Of a stretch of DNA of 64,000 bases, positions 26,027 through 33,619 are shown piece after piece (position 1 is the first letter of the stretch; each line of letters opens with the position of its first letter). Origin of the DNA: SIG565 sp045651765 (GTDB lineage Bacteria; Bacillota; Clostridia; Oscillospirales; Acutalibacteraceae); contig JAZRSY010000023.1 of assembly GCA_045651765.1 (NCBI GenBank), forward strand, positions 42,900-106,899. Direction: 5' to 3'. Below the pieces are notes generated by a model, which saw only the letters and a list, made by a program, of their open reading frames with translations, did not search any database and was not told where the DNA came from. A program made the position numbers and the translations under genes.

Positions 26027-26757
26027 ATTTCACCCTTTAAATACCTAAAAAGTTGGTGCCGTACCAAAGCACTGCTATAGGGTTCATCATCTAACTCAAT
26101 ATAATTTTGTTTTTCTTTAATGTCGGTTAAATAATGTGCATCTGAGCTGATTATAATTTTTTTATTTTGCAAATTGTGCTTTGCTGTCAATTCGCCCACA
26201 TTAGCCGCATTGTTAATTTCTACGCAATTAAACACCGGCCGTTCGGGCATAAAACCAAGCATTGCCAAAATCCCGTTAGACTGCCTGTCGATATGTGCGG
26301 GGTAACATATTCCGCCATATTTTGCAACAATTTCGGGGGCTTTTTCTATGGTAACGGTGGTGGCATTGGGCAGCAAAAACTCTTCACTGCCAATTAATTT
26401 ATCTTCTTCACCTAAAATTAATTGTTCACCAAAAATATCGGTTTTGTTTTTAATTTTGACGCGATAAGAATCTATTTCCCTGCCAAACTCCATAGCCTTT
26501 TCTAACTCTTCGAAAAGGCAAACCAAATGCACCTCTTCGGCGGTGGTTAATTCCATGCCCGCAACGGGTATAATCCCGTAAGCTTTGGCCGCCTTAAAAA
26601 AAGCGGGCAAATTAAGGCAGGAGTTATGGTCGGTTAATGCTATAATATTAATACCCAAAAGTGCCGCCATACCCGCTATGTTATAGGGGGTGTTGTCGTT
26701 ATCGGCACAGGGCGATAAACAAGAATGTATGTGTAAATCGTAATAATAACGGTTCAT
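26023..26757 (-). CDS. PHP-domain phosphoesterase
   Basis: 244 residues. The N-terminus DLHIHSCLSPCADND, then ALTDHNSCLNLP and later SSDAHYLTD are the metal-binding motifs of PHP-family hydrolases. Relatives remove phosphate from nucleotides, histidinol phosphate or phosphotyrosine. Within this operon it could undo a phosphorylation made by the HATPase proteins, but this is inference. It is 2 nt after the short DRTGG gene. Confidence 0.85.
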   Translation of the reverse strand: MNRYYYDLHIHSCLSPCADNDNTPYNIAGMAALLGINIIALTDHNSCLNLPAFFKAAKAYGIIPVAGMELTTAEEVHLVCLFEELEKAMEFGREIDSYRVKIKNKTDIFGEQLILGEEDKLIGSEEFLLPNATTVTIEKAPEIVAKYGGICYPAHIDRQSNGILAMLGFMPERPVFNCVEINNAANVGELTAKHNLQNKKIIISSDAHYLTDIKEKQNYIELDDEPYSSALVRHQLFRYLKGEI

Positions 26758-26759
26758 AA

Positions 26760-27089
26760 CTAAACCACTGTGTCCTTTAACAAAAGGGCTATATTAAAGG
26801 CTGAAAGATTGGTTGAAAGCACATTAATGCCGTTTTCTTTGGCAGTATTAAGCGCTTGTTCATCTAAAGTTACGTTTTCGGCCAAAATAATGCAGGCAAC
26901 ATTTGTAAGGGTTGCAACGGCCACAATATTTGTGTTTGACATTATAGTTACCCAGGCATCGCCCTCGCGAGCGTTACCCATTACCCAAGAAAGCAAATCG
27001 CCAATATAACAACCTGTTATTTCACGCTCGGCTTCGGGCATACATAATACATTCAAAGTATTTTGTTTTGCAAATTCGCCAACTGTCAT
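26760..27089 (-). CDS. DRTGG-domain protein (second copy)
   Basis: 109 residues. A compact alpha/beta domain with GCYIGDLLSWVMGNA and ENGINVLSTNLSAFNIA resembles the DRTGG domains known as regulatory parts next to CBS domains and phosphotransacetylase. It is a diverged paralogue of the protein at 28817-29170. Its start overlaps the HydS-like gene's stop by one base. The ligand is unknown. Confidence 0.8.
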   Translation of the reverse strand: MTVGEFAKQNTLNVLCMPEAEREITGCYIGDLLSWVMGNAREGDAWVTIMSNTNIVAVATLTNVACIILAENVTLDEQALNTAKENGINVLSTNLSAFNIALLLKDTVV

Positions 27090-28375
27090 TATTTTGTACC
27101 CTCTAATTTTTTTATGTATTCTTTAAAATCGTTTTTATACATAAGCAAACAATCGTATTTTTCGGCTTTTCCCTTAACTATATCTTCGGCAAAGGCGCGG
27201 CAGGTTGGTGCCCCGCAAGAGCCGCAGTCGTAACCGGGTAGCTCTTCTTTTAGTTTTTGAATATCGGCCATCATGCGCATGGATTCAGCCATATTTGTGC
27301 TTAACCTTGTAATAGGGGTGTATTCAGGCAACGATTCCAAAAAATAATATTCAGGAATATATTTAAGCTCTTCTTCGGTTAAAAAGTTTTGTGAAACGGG
27401 CAAATATTTACGCAAAGTTTGCAACCTTGCCCTTGCAATAAAGGGGTTTTGCATTGTAAGCACACCGCCAACGCAACCGCCTGTGCAGGCGTTAAGCTCA
27501 GCAAACTCTAAATTAGGGATTGCCCCGTTTTCAATTTGGTCTAACACGCGGGTAACATTTTCAATACCGTCGGCTGCCAAATATTTTTCGTTAAATATGG
27601 CCGATGCCTCGCCGCCGGTTGCCGCCCAACTAACACCGATGCGCCCCGTTTTAGATAGTTGCTTGGGCGGTTTTTCGCGTTTCATGGCGTTTATAAGTAA
27701 AAAGTAAATATCACTTATGGGCAAAACTGCATCAATTCTGCGCTCATCCGGTGCAGGGCTGTTTTTTACATAACTCATTTTGGCAGGACATGGCGATATA
27801 AAGAAAACTCCAATATCGTCATTACTTAGCTCGGGGTGTTCTTCCCTTGCTTTTTTGCGTGCCAAATAAGCCGCAATATCTATAGGGGGTAGTAATCTTA
27901 CTATATTATCCTTTAAAAATGGGAACCTTAATTCTATTAACCTAACAACCGCAGGACAGGCCGAATTTATTGCCGGTTTTTGTATGCCTTCGGTTTTAAG
28001 GTAATTTCTGGTATAAGCAGAAACAAGCTCGGCCGCACGCGAAACCTCAAAAACATCGTCAAAGCCTATATCTAAAAGGCCTTGCAAAACATAGTCAATA
28101 TCGTCTAAATTTTCGAACTGTTCGTAAAGCGAGGGGGCCGGCAATGCTATTTTATATTTAAAATTGTTAATATCTTGGAAGCTGTCCATAACAGCTTTTT
28201 TTGCTTTATGTGGGCACACCTTAACACACTCGCCGCAATCTATGCACCTTTCGGCATTAATAACGGCTTTATTGTCCTTAATGCGAATAGCTTCGGTCGG
28301 ACAGTGCTTTAAACATGTTGTACAGCCCGTGCATTTAGAGGCATCAAGCGATACCGAGTGTTTATATGTACTCAT
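27089..28375 (-). CDS. Putative sensory [FeFe] hydrogenase (HydS-like)
   Basis: 428 residues from the ATG that follows AGGGTGG. A two-cluster ferredoxin domain (CTGCTTCLKHCP, CIDCGECVKVCP) is followed by a compact H-cluster domain and a C-terminal Fe-S domain (CGSCGAPTC...C). The H-cluster ligand cysteines are kept (Cys140 in SACP, then SPCPAK and NACTGGC). The proton-transfer Cys is Ala139, and the glutamate after the second motif is Tyr. These changes mark the slow, putatively hydrogen-sensing HydS groups. No PAS domain is present, unlike group C HydS. Confidence 0.88.
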   Translation of the reverse strand: MSTYKHSVSLDASKCTGCTTCLKHCPTEAIRIKDNKAVINAERCIDCGECVKVCPHKAKKAVMDSFQDINNFKYKIALPAPSLYEQFENLDDIDYVLQGLLDIGFDDVFEVSRAAELVSAYTRNYLKTEGIQKPAINSACPAVVRLIELRFPFLKDNIVRLLPPIDIAAYLARKKAREEHPELSNDDIGVFFISPCPAKMSYVKNSPAPDERRIDAVLPISDIYFLLINAMKREKPPKQLSKTGRIGVSWAATGGEASAIFNEKYLAADGIENVTRVLDQIENGAIPNLEFAELNACTGGCVGGVLTMQNPFIARARLQTLRKYLPVSQNFLTEEELKYIPEYYFLESLPEYTPITRLSTNMAESMRMMADIQKLKEELPGYDCGSCGAPTCRAFAEDIVKGKAEKYDCLLMYKNDFKEYIKKLEGTK

Positions 28376-28397
28376 AAAAACCACCCTAAAAATAAAA

Positions 28398-28820
28398 TTA
28401 TATATTTATTTTCATTGTAATTTTGGTGCCTTTACCAAGTTCCGATTCTATGGTCATTTGGTCGGAATAGCGTTTCATATTAGGCAGACCCATTCCGGCG
28501 CCAAAACCCAGCGAGCGAATATTTTCCGGTGCTGTAGAGTAGCCCTCTTGCATTGCTTTAGAAATATCGCTTATGCCGGGACCATTATCGGTTAAAATTA
28601 TTTCAATTTCTTTTTCGGTGACATTAACATCGGCTTCTCCGCCACCGGCGTGAATAACCATGTTAATTTCACCTTCGTACATGGCAATAGAGGCACGCCT
28701 TATGGTTTCGGGAGCAAGATTTAACTGCCTTAGGTTCTTTTTAAGCTGACCCGAGGCATTACCTGCTGCCGTAAAGTTAGTGCCGTCTACAACAAAATGA
28801 AAGTTTAATAATTCACTCAT
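28398..28820 (-). CDS. RsbT/RsbW-like ATP-binding protein
   Basis: 140 residues, almost all a GHKL ATPase domain: N-box RRASIAMYEGEINMVIH, G1 DNGPGI, G2 GFGAGMGLPNMKRYSD and GKGTKITM. It resembles anti-sigma or switch kinases of the RsbT/RsbW group. I start at MSELLNF because that ATG overlaps the upstream stop (ATGA). It is directly upstream of the HydS-like gene and is a likely signalling partner, though its target is unknown. Confidence 0.83.
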   Translation of the reverse strand: MSELLNFHFVVDGTNFTAAGNASGQLKKNLRQLNLAPETIRRASIAMYEGEINMVIHAGGGEADVNVTEKEIEIILTDNGPGISDISKAMQEGYSTAPENIRSLGFGAGMGLPNMKRYSDQMTIESELGKGTKITMKINI

Positions 28821-29170
28821 TTTGAATCCCTTCTGGCAGGCAAACCTTTTGCATATAATCTGCCGCATGCTTCGTACATACGCATTTCTGTGGTTAATAA
28901 AACTATTCCGCGTTCTTTGGCCAGTTCTATCATTTCGTCGGTTGGGGTTTTGCCCCTAACCAATACAACACATGGCATATCCATCATTTCGGCAGTTCTA
29001 ATGGCCTGAACATTTAAAAGGCCTGTAAGCAGCACCGACCTATCGTTAACATAGGCCAAAACATCACTCATCATATCGCTTCCAAAGGCGGAATCCACCT
29101 CTAACGAATTGTTTTGGGTGCCACAAACGATTTGAGCATTAAGGATTTCGGCAATTTCTGTTACCTTCAT
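28817..29170 (-). CDS. DRTGG-domain protein (first copy)
   Basis: 117 residues. It has the same fold pattern as the 26760-27089 protein: EIAEILNAQIVCG, FGSDMMSDVLAYV, PCVVLVRGKTP and RGIVLLTTEMRMYEACGRLY. It is a stand-alone domain with no transmembrane or catalytic motif. It follows the hydC-like gene and is coupled to the RsbT-like gene by an ATGA overlap. Confidence 0.8.
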   Translation of the reverse strand: MKVTEIAEILNAQIVCGTQNNSLEVDSAFGSDMMSDVLAYVNDRSVLLTGLLNVQAIRTAEMMDMPCVVLVRGKTPTDEMIELAKERGIVLLTTEMRMYEACGRLYAKGLPARRDSK

Positions 29171-29191
29171 ATAGCTTCCTCGTTTTATAAA

Positions 29192-29689
29192 TTAATCCAT
29201 ATATTTGGCTAAAATGCCATCAATATCATCGGCGGTTAAGCGGCCGTAAACATCCTCGTTAACGGTAAGCACAGGGGCCAAGCCACATGCACCAATGCAA
29301 CGGCAAGCAGTAAGGGAGAATTTGCCGTCGGGCGTGCATTCGTCGGCACCAATGCCTAATTTTTCGCTTAATTTATCCATTAATTCGCCGGCGCCCTTAA
29401 CATAGCAAGCGGTACCCAAGCAAACCGATATATTGTATTTACCTTTAGGAGCAAGTGAGAACTGTGCATAAAAGGTAGCAACACCAAAAATCTTTTCAAG
29501 CGGAATTTCCATTCCTTCGGAAATCATATTTTGAACCTCGAACGGTAAATAACCGTATATGTCTTGTGCTTTTTGCATTACGGTCATGAGGTTGCTTTTG
29601 TCGTCTTTGTGTTCCTCAATTACCTTAAGTAATTCTTTTTCTTGTTCGGGTGTGCCTTTAAAAGGTAGATTACTGATTTTCTTTTGCAT
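29192..29689 (-). CDS. hydC: Hydrogenase [2Fe-2S] subunit (NuoE-like)
   Basis: 165 residues of the NuoE/HydC family. A four-helix N-terminal part (LMTVMQKAQDIYGYLP) and a thioredoxin-like [2Fe-2S] domain carry CLGTAC and CRCIGACG as the four-cysteine site. It is the small subunit of HydABC-type hydrogenases, passing electrons between flavin and clusters. It is the first gene of the operon, separated from hydB and hydA by seven other genes. Confidence 0.93.
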   Translation of the reverse strand: MQKKISNLPFKGTPEQEKELLKVIEEHKDDKSNLMTVMQKAQDIYGYLPFEVQNMISEGMEIPLEKIFGVATFYAQFSLAPKGKYNISVCLGTACYVKGAGELMDKLSEKLGIGADECTPDGKFSLTACRCIGACGLAPVLTVNEDVYGRLTADDIDGILAKYMD

Positions 29690-29744
29690 AGTGCAAAGCC
29701 TCCCATTTATAATAAATTAAAATATAATATTACACACTGACAAT

Positions 29745-29761
29745 ATTTTAACACATTAAAA
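29745..29761 (-). promoter_or_regulatory. Hydrogenase operon promoter with Rex-like palindrome
   Basis: Minus strand: an extended -10, TGTTAAAAT, with no good -35. It is covered by the perfect palindrome TTTTAA-TGTG-TTAAAA (29746-29761). The core TTAA-N4-TTAA agrees with the centre of the Rex (NADH/NAD sensor) operator TTGTTAANNNNTTAACAA, with about 5/7 matches per half. A wider repeat TTAAAATAT/ATATTTTAA also overlaps. Rex binding is inference. Confidence 0.5.
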
Positions 29762-29813
29762 CAAAAAATGCTACTGTTTTCTTACAATTTATTTGTTTTT
29801 TTTTTAAAATAAT

Positions 29814-29848
29814 ACGGACCTAAAGCTCAAACTGAGTTTTAGGTCCGT
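29814..29848 (-). terminator. Terminator after the GH20-like gene
   Basis: ACGGACCTAAAACTCA and TGAGCTTTAGGTCCGT form a long stem with one mismatch and loop GTT, followed by ATTATTTT on the minus strand. It isolates the hydrogenase promoter from the genes upstream. Confidence 0.87.
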
Positions 29849-29858
29849 TTTTTTAAAA

Positions 29859-31448
29859 TTAAATTACTGCAGGCGAAACAATATTGTTCCATAAGGTTGA
29901 ATATGTTACGCTTTCTGTAAGTTCTTGCTCAAGTTCAGGAATGTTTTCGATTTTGCCTTCACAATAATCTATAATCATTTCTTTGCAGTTTTCAAGCCTT
30001 AACATCAATCCGCCCAAACGAATATCTTGCACCTCGAAACCGAATGTTCTGTTTTCTTTATACCATTGGTTTCTTAATGCCCTGTGGTAAGCGCGGGTAA
30101 GCCTGATGGATTCGGGATAGGCTGTTTCTGCAAATTCTTTTAAGCCTTTTTTGTCGCCTGCTTTATATAACTTGCGGGCGGTATAGCCTAAATCGTTTTT
30201 AACGGCCAATAAATCACAAAGGGCGGCGCTTGTATCAAATATATAGCGATATTCATCACTAATATCAAGTACCCTTATTTCCTTAGCCAAGTTTTTATAA
30301 TATTCGTTGTTTTCGGGGAATATTCTAAACTCGTTGCAACCAACAAACGGGTCGTTATATAACAAATATTTAGCAGGGCTTTCGTTATACTGGCCTTTAT
30401 CATCTTCCTTGCAGGTGTCAAGGTCTTCAAGCCTGATAAAATCATCGAAATCGCAGTTAAACTCTTGTTTGAACTTAACCTTAATATCTTCAATATCGGT
30501 GTTGCCTTTAAAGTACTCCGATGCTGCAAATATTGCCGGTAAAACCATAAATTTAGAACCTTCAGCACCGTCATCGCCCCACATTGTGAAGAACATATCG
30601 GTAACTCCGTTGGCACGGCAGGCTTCTATTGCGCCCTTAGCGGCATCAACACTGTTTTGTGTGCAAGGCACAATGCCCTTCCAGCACCAAAAACTGCCTG
30701 CAAAGCCAACCTTGTTGCCAAAGGCTTGGCCGGCTTTAAATCTTTTGGTTCGTATATCGTGTGGCACAATACCATAACACCAGTCAATAAGGGTAATGTT
30801 TTTATCAAGATTAGCATGTTTCTTTAATGCTTCGGCACCCTGTTCATCGTTATTTTCAAAGAAGGGCAACATTCTTTTAAGAAGCATATCTGCCCACATC
30901 ATAGGCTTAAGGCCGTAACCTTCTGCCATTTTTGAAACTGTATTTAGGTGTTCAACAACCATATCAAAACGGGGCTTATATTCGTGCGTGTCTAAATAAC
31001 GGCCGGCACCCAAGCGGTGAGCCTCGTCCATACCAATATGCACCCTATCGGTTGTAAAGCATTCCTTTATTGTTTTAAACATATTGTCAATGAGTTTATA
31101 TGTACGCTCATCATCTAACAATAAAATATCGTCGGTATCGCGAAAGGCTTCGTATTTGCGCCATTTAAACAAGGTGTTTAGGTGGGCCAAGGTTTGAACG
31201 CAAGGAATAAGCTCTATTCCACGGTCTAGGCAATATTTATCAAAATACTTTAGGTCTTCTTTTGTATACCTGCCCCTCATGTAACCAAAAAGCGGTTCGC
31301 CTTCTATTTCATATGTATCTTCGGTGTATAACATAATGGCGTTATAGCCCAATTTTGCTAAAAGGTCTACAAATCTTTCAAAAGTTTTTCTGTTCATAAC
31401 AGCGTTTCTTGAACAATCCAGCATTACGCCGAAAGTTTCTTTTTCCAT
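29859..31448 (-). CDS. Family 20-like glycoside hydrolase, cytosolic
   Basis: 529 residues. The TIM-barrel pattern and catalytic motif HIGMDEAH (Asp-Glu pair) match the beta-N-acetylhexosaminidase family GH20. LAHLNTLFKW, WADMLL and FTMWGDDGAE are further barrel-edge motifs. There is no signal peptide, so it works inside the cell, perhaps on imported or recycled amino-sugar oligomers. Substrate specificity cannot be read from the sequence. It follows asnA by 18 nt and ends the operon. Confidence 0.75.
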   Translation of the reverse strand: MEKETFGVMLDCSRNAVMNRKTFERFVDLLAKLGYNAIMLYTEDTYEIEGEPLFGYMRGRYTKEDLKYFDKYCLDRGIELIPCVQTLAHLNTLFKWRKYEAFRDTDDILLLDDERTYKLIDNMFKTIKECFTTDRVHIGMDEAHRLGAGRYLDTHEYKPRFDMVVEHLNTVSKMAEGYGLKPMMWADMLLKRMLPFFENNDEQGAEALKKHANLDKNITLIDWCYGIVPHDIRTKRFKAGQAFGNKVGFAGSFWCWKGIVPCTQNSVDAAKGAIEACRANGVTDMFFTMWGDDGAEGSKFMVLPAIFAASEYFKGNTDIEDIKVKFKQEFNCDFDDFIRLEDLDTCKEDDKGQYNESPAKYLLYNDPFVGCNEFRIFPENNEYYKNLAKEIRVLDISDEYRYIFDTSAALCDLLAVKNDLGYTARKLYKAGDKKGLKEFAETAYPESIRLTRAYHRALRNQWYKENRTFGFEVQDIRLGGLMLRLENCKEMIIDYCEGKIENIPELEQELTESVTYSTLWNNIVSPAVI

Positions 31449-31466
31449 TTTAATTACCCCTTTAAA

Positions 31467-32474
31467 CTAAAGTAAATTTATTCCGTTTTTTGCGCAATCT
31501 TTGGCCATTTTTTTGGGCCAATAAGATGATTGCACCTCGCCAATATGTGCTTTGCCTAAAAAGAGCATACACATTCTTGATTGACCTATTCCGCCGCCTA
31601 TTGTTAAGGGTAATTCGCCCTTAATTAAGGACTTATGGAACGGCAATTTTTTACGTTCTAAACAGTTTTTTGCTTTAAGCTGCCTTAATAGCGCCGCTTT
31701 ATCTACCCTAATGCCCATACTTGAAAGTTCAAACGATATATCTAAAAGCGGGTAGTAAATTATAATGTCGCCGTTTAGGTCCCAATCGTCATAATCGGGG
31801 GCGCGGCCATCGTGTATTTGGCCCGACGGCAAGGTTTTTCCAATTTGCATTAAAAATACCGAACCGTATTTTTTTGTTATTTCTTTTTCACGTTCCTTAG
31901 AGCTTAGGTTAGGGTACATTTGCTCAAGTTCTGTGGTGGTAATAAATGTAATGTCATCGGCCAAAAATTTATGCACAAAATTATATTCGGCCGAAATATA
32001 TTCTTCGGTATTTTTTAGTGCTTTGTAAATTTTTCTGACTGTATCTTTAAGGGTCTCAAGGTTGCGTTCGCTTTCAGATATAACCTTTTCCCAGTCCCAT
32101 TGGTCAACAAAAACCGAATGAATATTATCTAATTCTTCATCGCGGCGAACGGCGTTCATATCGGTATATAAACCCTCGCCCGCACTAAAACCATAGCGCT
32201 TTAGTGCCATGCGCTTCCATTTAGCCAGCGAATGTACAATTTCGGTTTGTGCGCCGCCATCTTTAATGTCGAAACTAACAGGCCTTTCGTGCCCGTTTAA
32301 ATTGTCGTTAAGGCCGCTTTCGCACTCGACAAAAAGTGGTGCCGAAACTCTGGTTAAATTAAGCTGTTTGGCTAAATCCTTTTCAAAAAAATCTTTAACC
32401 TTTTTAATGGCTACCTCGGTTTGCCTAATATCAAGCACCGATTCATAGCCCTTTGGAACAAACAACTTGCCCAT
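31467..32474 (-). CDS. asnA: Aspartate--ammonia ligase
   Basis: This makes asparagine from aspartate, ammonia and ATP. It is 335 residues from MGKLFVPKGYES, with GGAG 8 nt before. The upstream GTG of the longer frame overlaps that site. LFVECESGLNDNLNGHERPV, VHSLAKWKRMAL and GGGIGQSRMCMLFL are signatures of this class II synthetase-like fold. It lies 21 nt after a lipoprotein gene. Confidence 0.95.
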   Translation of the reverse strand: MGKLFVPKGYESVLDIRQTEVAIKKVKDFFEKDLAKQLNLTRVSAPLFVECESGLNDNLNGHERPVSFDIKDGGAQTEIVHSLAKWKRMALKRYGFSAGEGLYTDMNAVRRDEELDNIHSVFVDQWDWEKVISESERNLETLKDTVRKIYKALKNTEEYISAEYNFVHKFLADDITFITTTELEQMYPNLSSKEREKEITKKYGSVFLMQIGKTLPSGQIHDGRAPDYDDWDLNGDIIIYYPLLDISFELSSMGIRVDKAALLRQLKAKNCLERKKLPFHKSLIKGELPLTIGGGIGQSRMCMLFLGKAHIGEVQSSYWPKKMAKDCAKNGINLL

Positions 32475-32495
32475 TTTTCTCACTCCAAACCCGTT

Positions 32496-33563
32496 TTAAG
32501 AGGGATATACTATTTTATCCACCTTAAATTGTTTGGTGGCATATTTATTTTCGTCTACAGTTACCGAAGCTATAAACTCTTTCATATTAACCGAAAACTC
32601 GGCATCTTTAATGTCATGTCTTACGGCAGTTTTAAGGTCGGCCAAGTTTATATTGTCTTCCGACAGTATGTCGCCTTTAAAGAATAAATAAACCATTGGG
32701 GTTACATTCTTTTCGGTGTCGGCCTTTATTTCTACCACCTTAACTTCGTCGTTTGCCATATCTTTAACATATTCAAAATTGTTGCTGGCATAGGTTGTGC
32801 CGGTGTTGCCAATAATGCTTGCCTGTTCGTAATCGAAGGCAGGTTTTTCGGCATCTTCGGTATAGGTGGTGCCATAAAATTCGGCACTAATTTTTGCAAA
32901 TTTTTCGCCACCTGCAATTTTGTTCTTATAGCCTTCAAATTCGGCTAATTTTTTGGCCTTTTCTTCTTCGTTAAGTTTGCTTAAATCGGCGCTTAAAACA
33001 TTTGCAATAACATAATTTTTGTTTAAATAATCGGTAATTTCACTGTCGGCTATGGCGTTAGAGCCATTTTCGCCGTAAATAGAGTTAAAGTAAACCTCTT
33101 TATAGGCTTGGTCTTTAAAGTAATTATTAAAGGTGTTAAGCGAAACGCCGTTTTGCTGCATAACTTCGCTAAAGCCGTAATAAGACCAATACACAGTTGC
33201 ATTTTCTTCATATTCTTTAGCAAGTTCGGTAATATCAAGCCCTGCCTCTTGGCATTTTAGGCGGTATGCAGTGTTATCTTTGCATATTGCTATGGCCTTG
33301 TTTTTTACCCAATCGTTATACTTAACGCCATCTATAGTTTGTGCAGAATAATCTAATTCTGCAGTGCTCGAATCCACACTGCCGCTAACCCTTTGTTTAG
33401 CCTCGGAATCGGCAAAAACAAGGGCACAAGAATAATAAGCCGAGGTATAGTTAATGCCATTCATAGTAAGGGCTACCTCGTTTTGTTTGTGGCAAGCAGT
33501 AACGCTTAAGCCCATAAGTAAGCACATTAACAGTGCAATGGTATTTTTTACAAGTTTTTTCAT
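32496..33563 (-). CDS. Lipoprotein, foldase-like (SurA/PrsA N-domain type)
   Basis: 355 residues. The signal peptide MKKLVKNTIALLMCLLMGL ends in the lipobox SVTAC, so Cys21 is probably lipidated. The rest is helical and charged and resembles the chaperone part of SurA/PrsA foldases, including repeated conserved-Tyr segments. I see no clear parvulin catalytic domain. The ATG follows GGAGG by 7 nt. It probably acts outside the membrane on secreted proteins. Confidence 0.65.
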   Translation of the reverse strand: MKKLVKNTIALLMCLLMGLSVTACHKQNEVALTMNGINYTSAYYSCALVFADSEAKQRVSGSVDSSTAELDYSAQTIDGVKYNDWVKNKAIAICKDNTAYRLKCQEAGLDITELAKEYEENATVYWSYYGFSEVMQQNGVSLNTFNNYFKDQAYKEVYFNSIYGENGSNAIADSEITDYLNKNYVIANVLSADLSKLNEEEKAKKLAEFEGYKNKIAGGEKFAKISAEFYGTTYTEDAEKPAFDYEQASIIGNTGTTYASNNFEYVKDMANDEVKVVEIKADTEKNVTPMVYLFFKGDILSEDNINLADLKTAVRHDIKDAEFSVNMKEFIASVTVDENKYATKQFKVDKIVYPS

Positions 33564-33584
33564 AATCCAACCTCCATAGTTGTT

Positions 33585-33613
33585 ATTATATAACAAACAA
33601 ATAAAAAAGTAAA
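33585..33613 (-). promoter_or_regulatory. Promoter of the lipoprotein-asnA-GH20 operon
   Basis: Minus strand: TTTACT, 17 nt, TATAAT. It sits in the short gap after mfd. No terminator is visible after mfd, so readthrough may add to its output. Confidence 0.65.
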
Positions 33614-33619
33614 CCTTTT

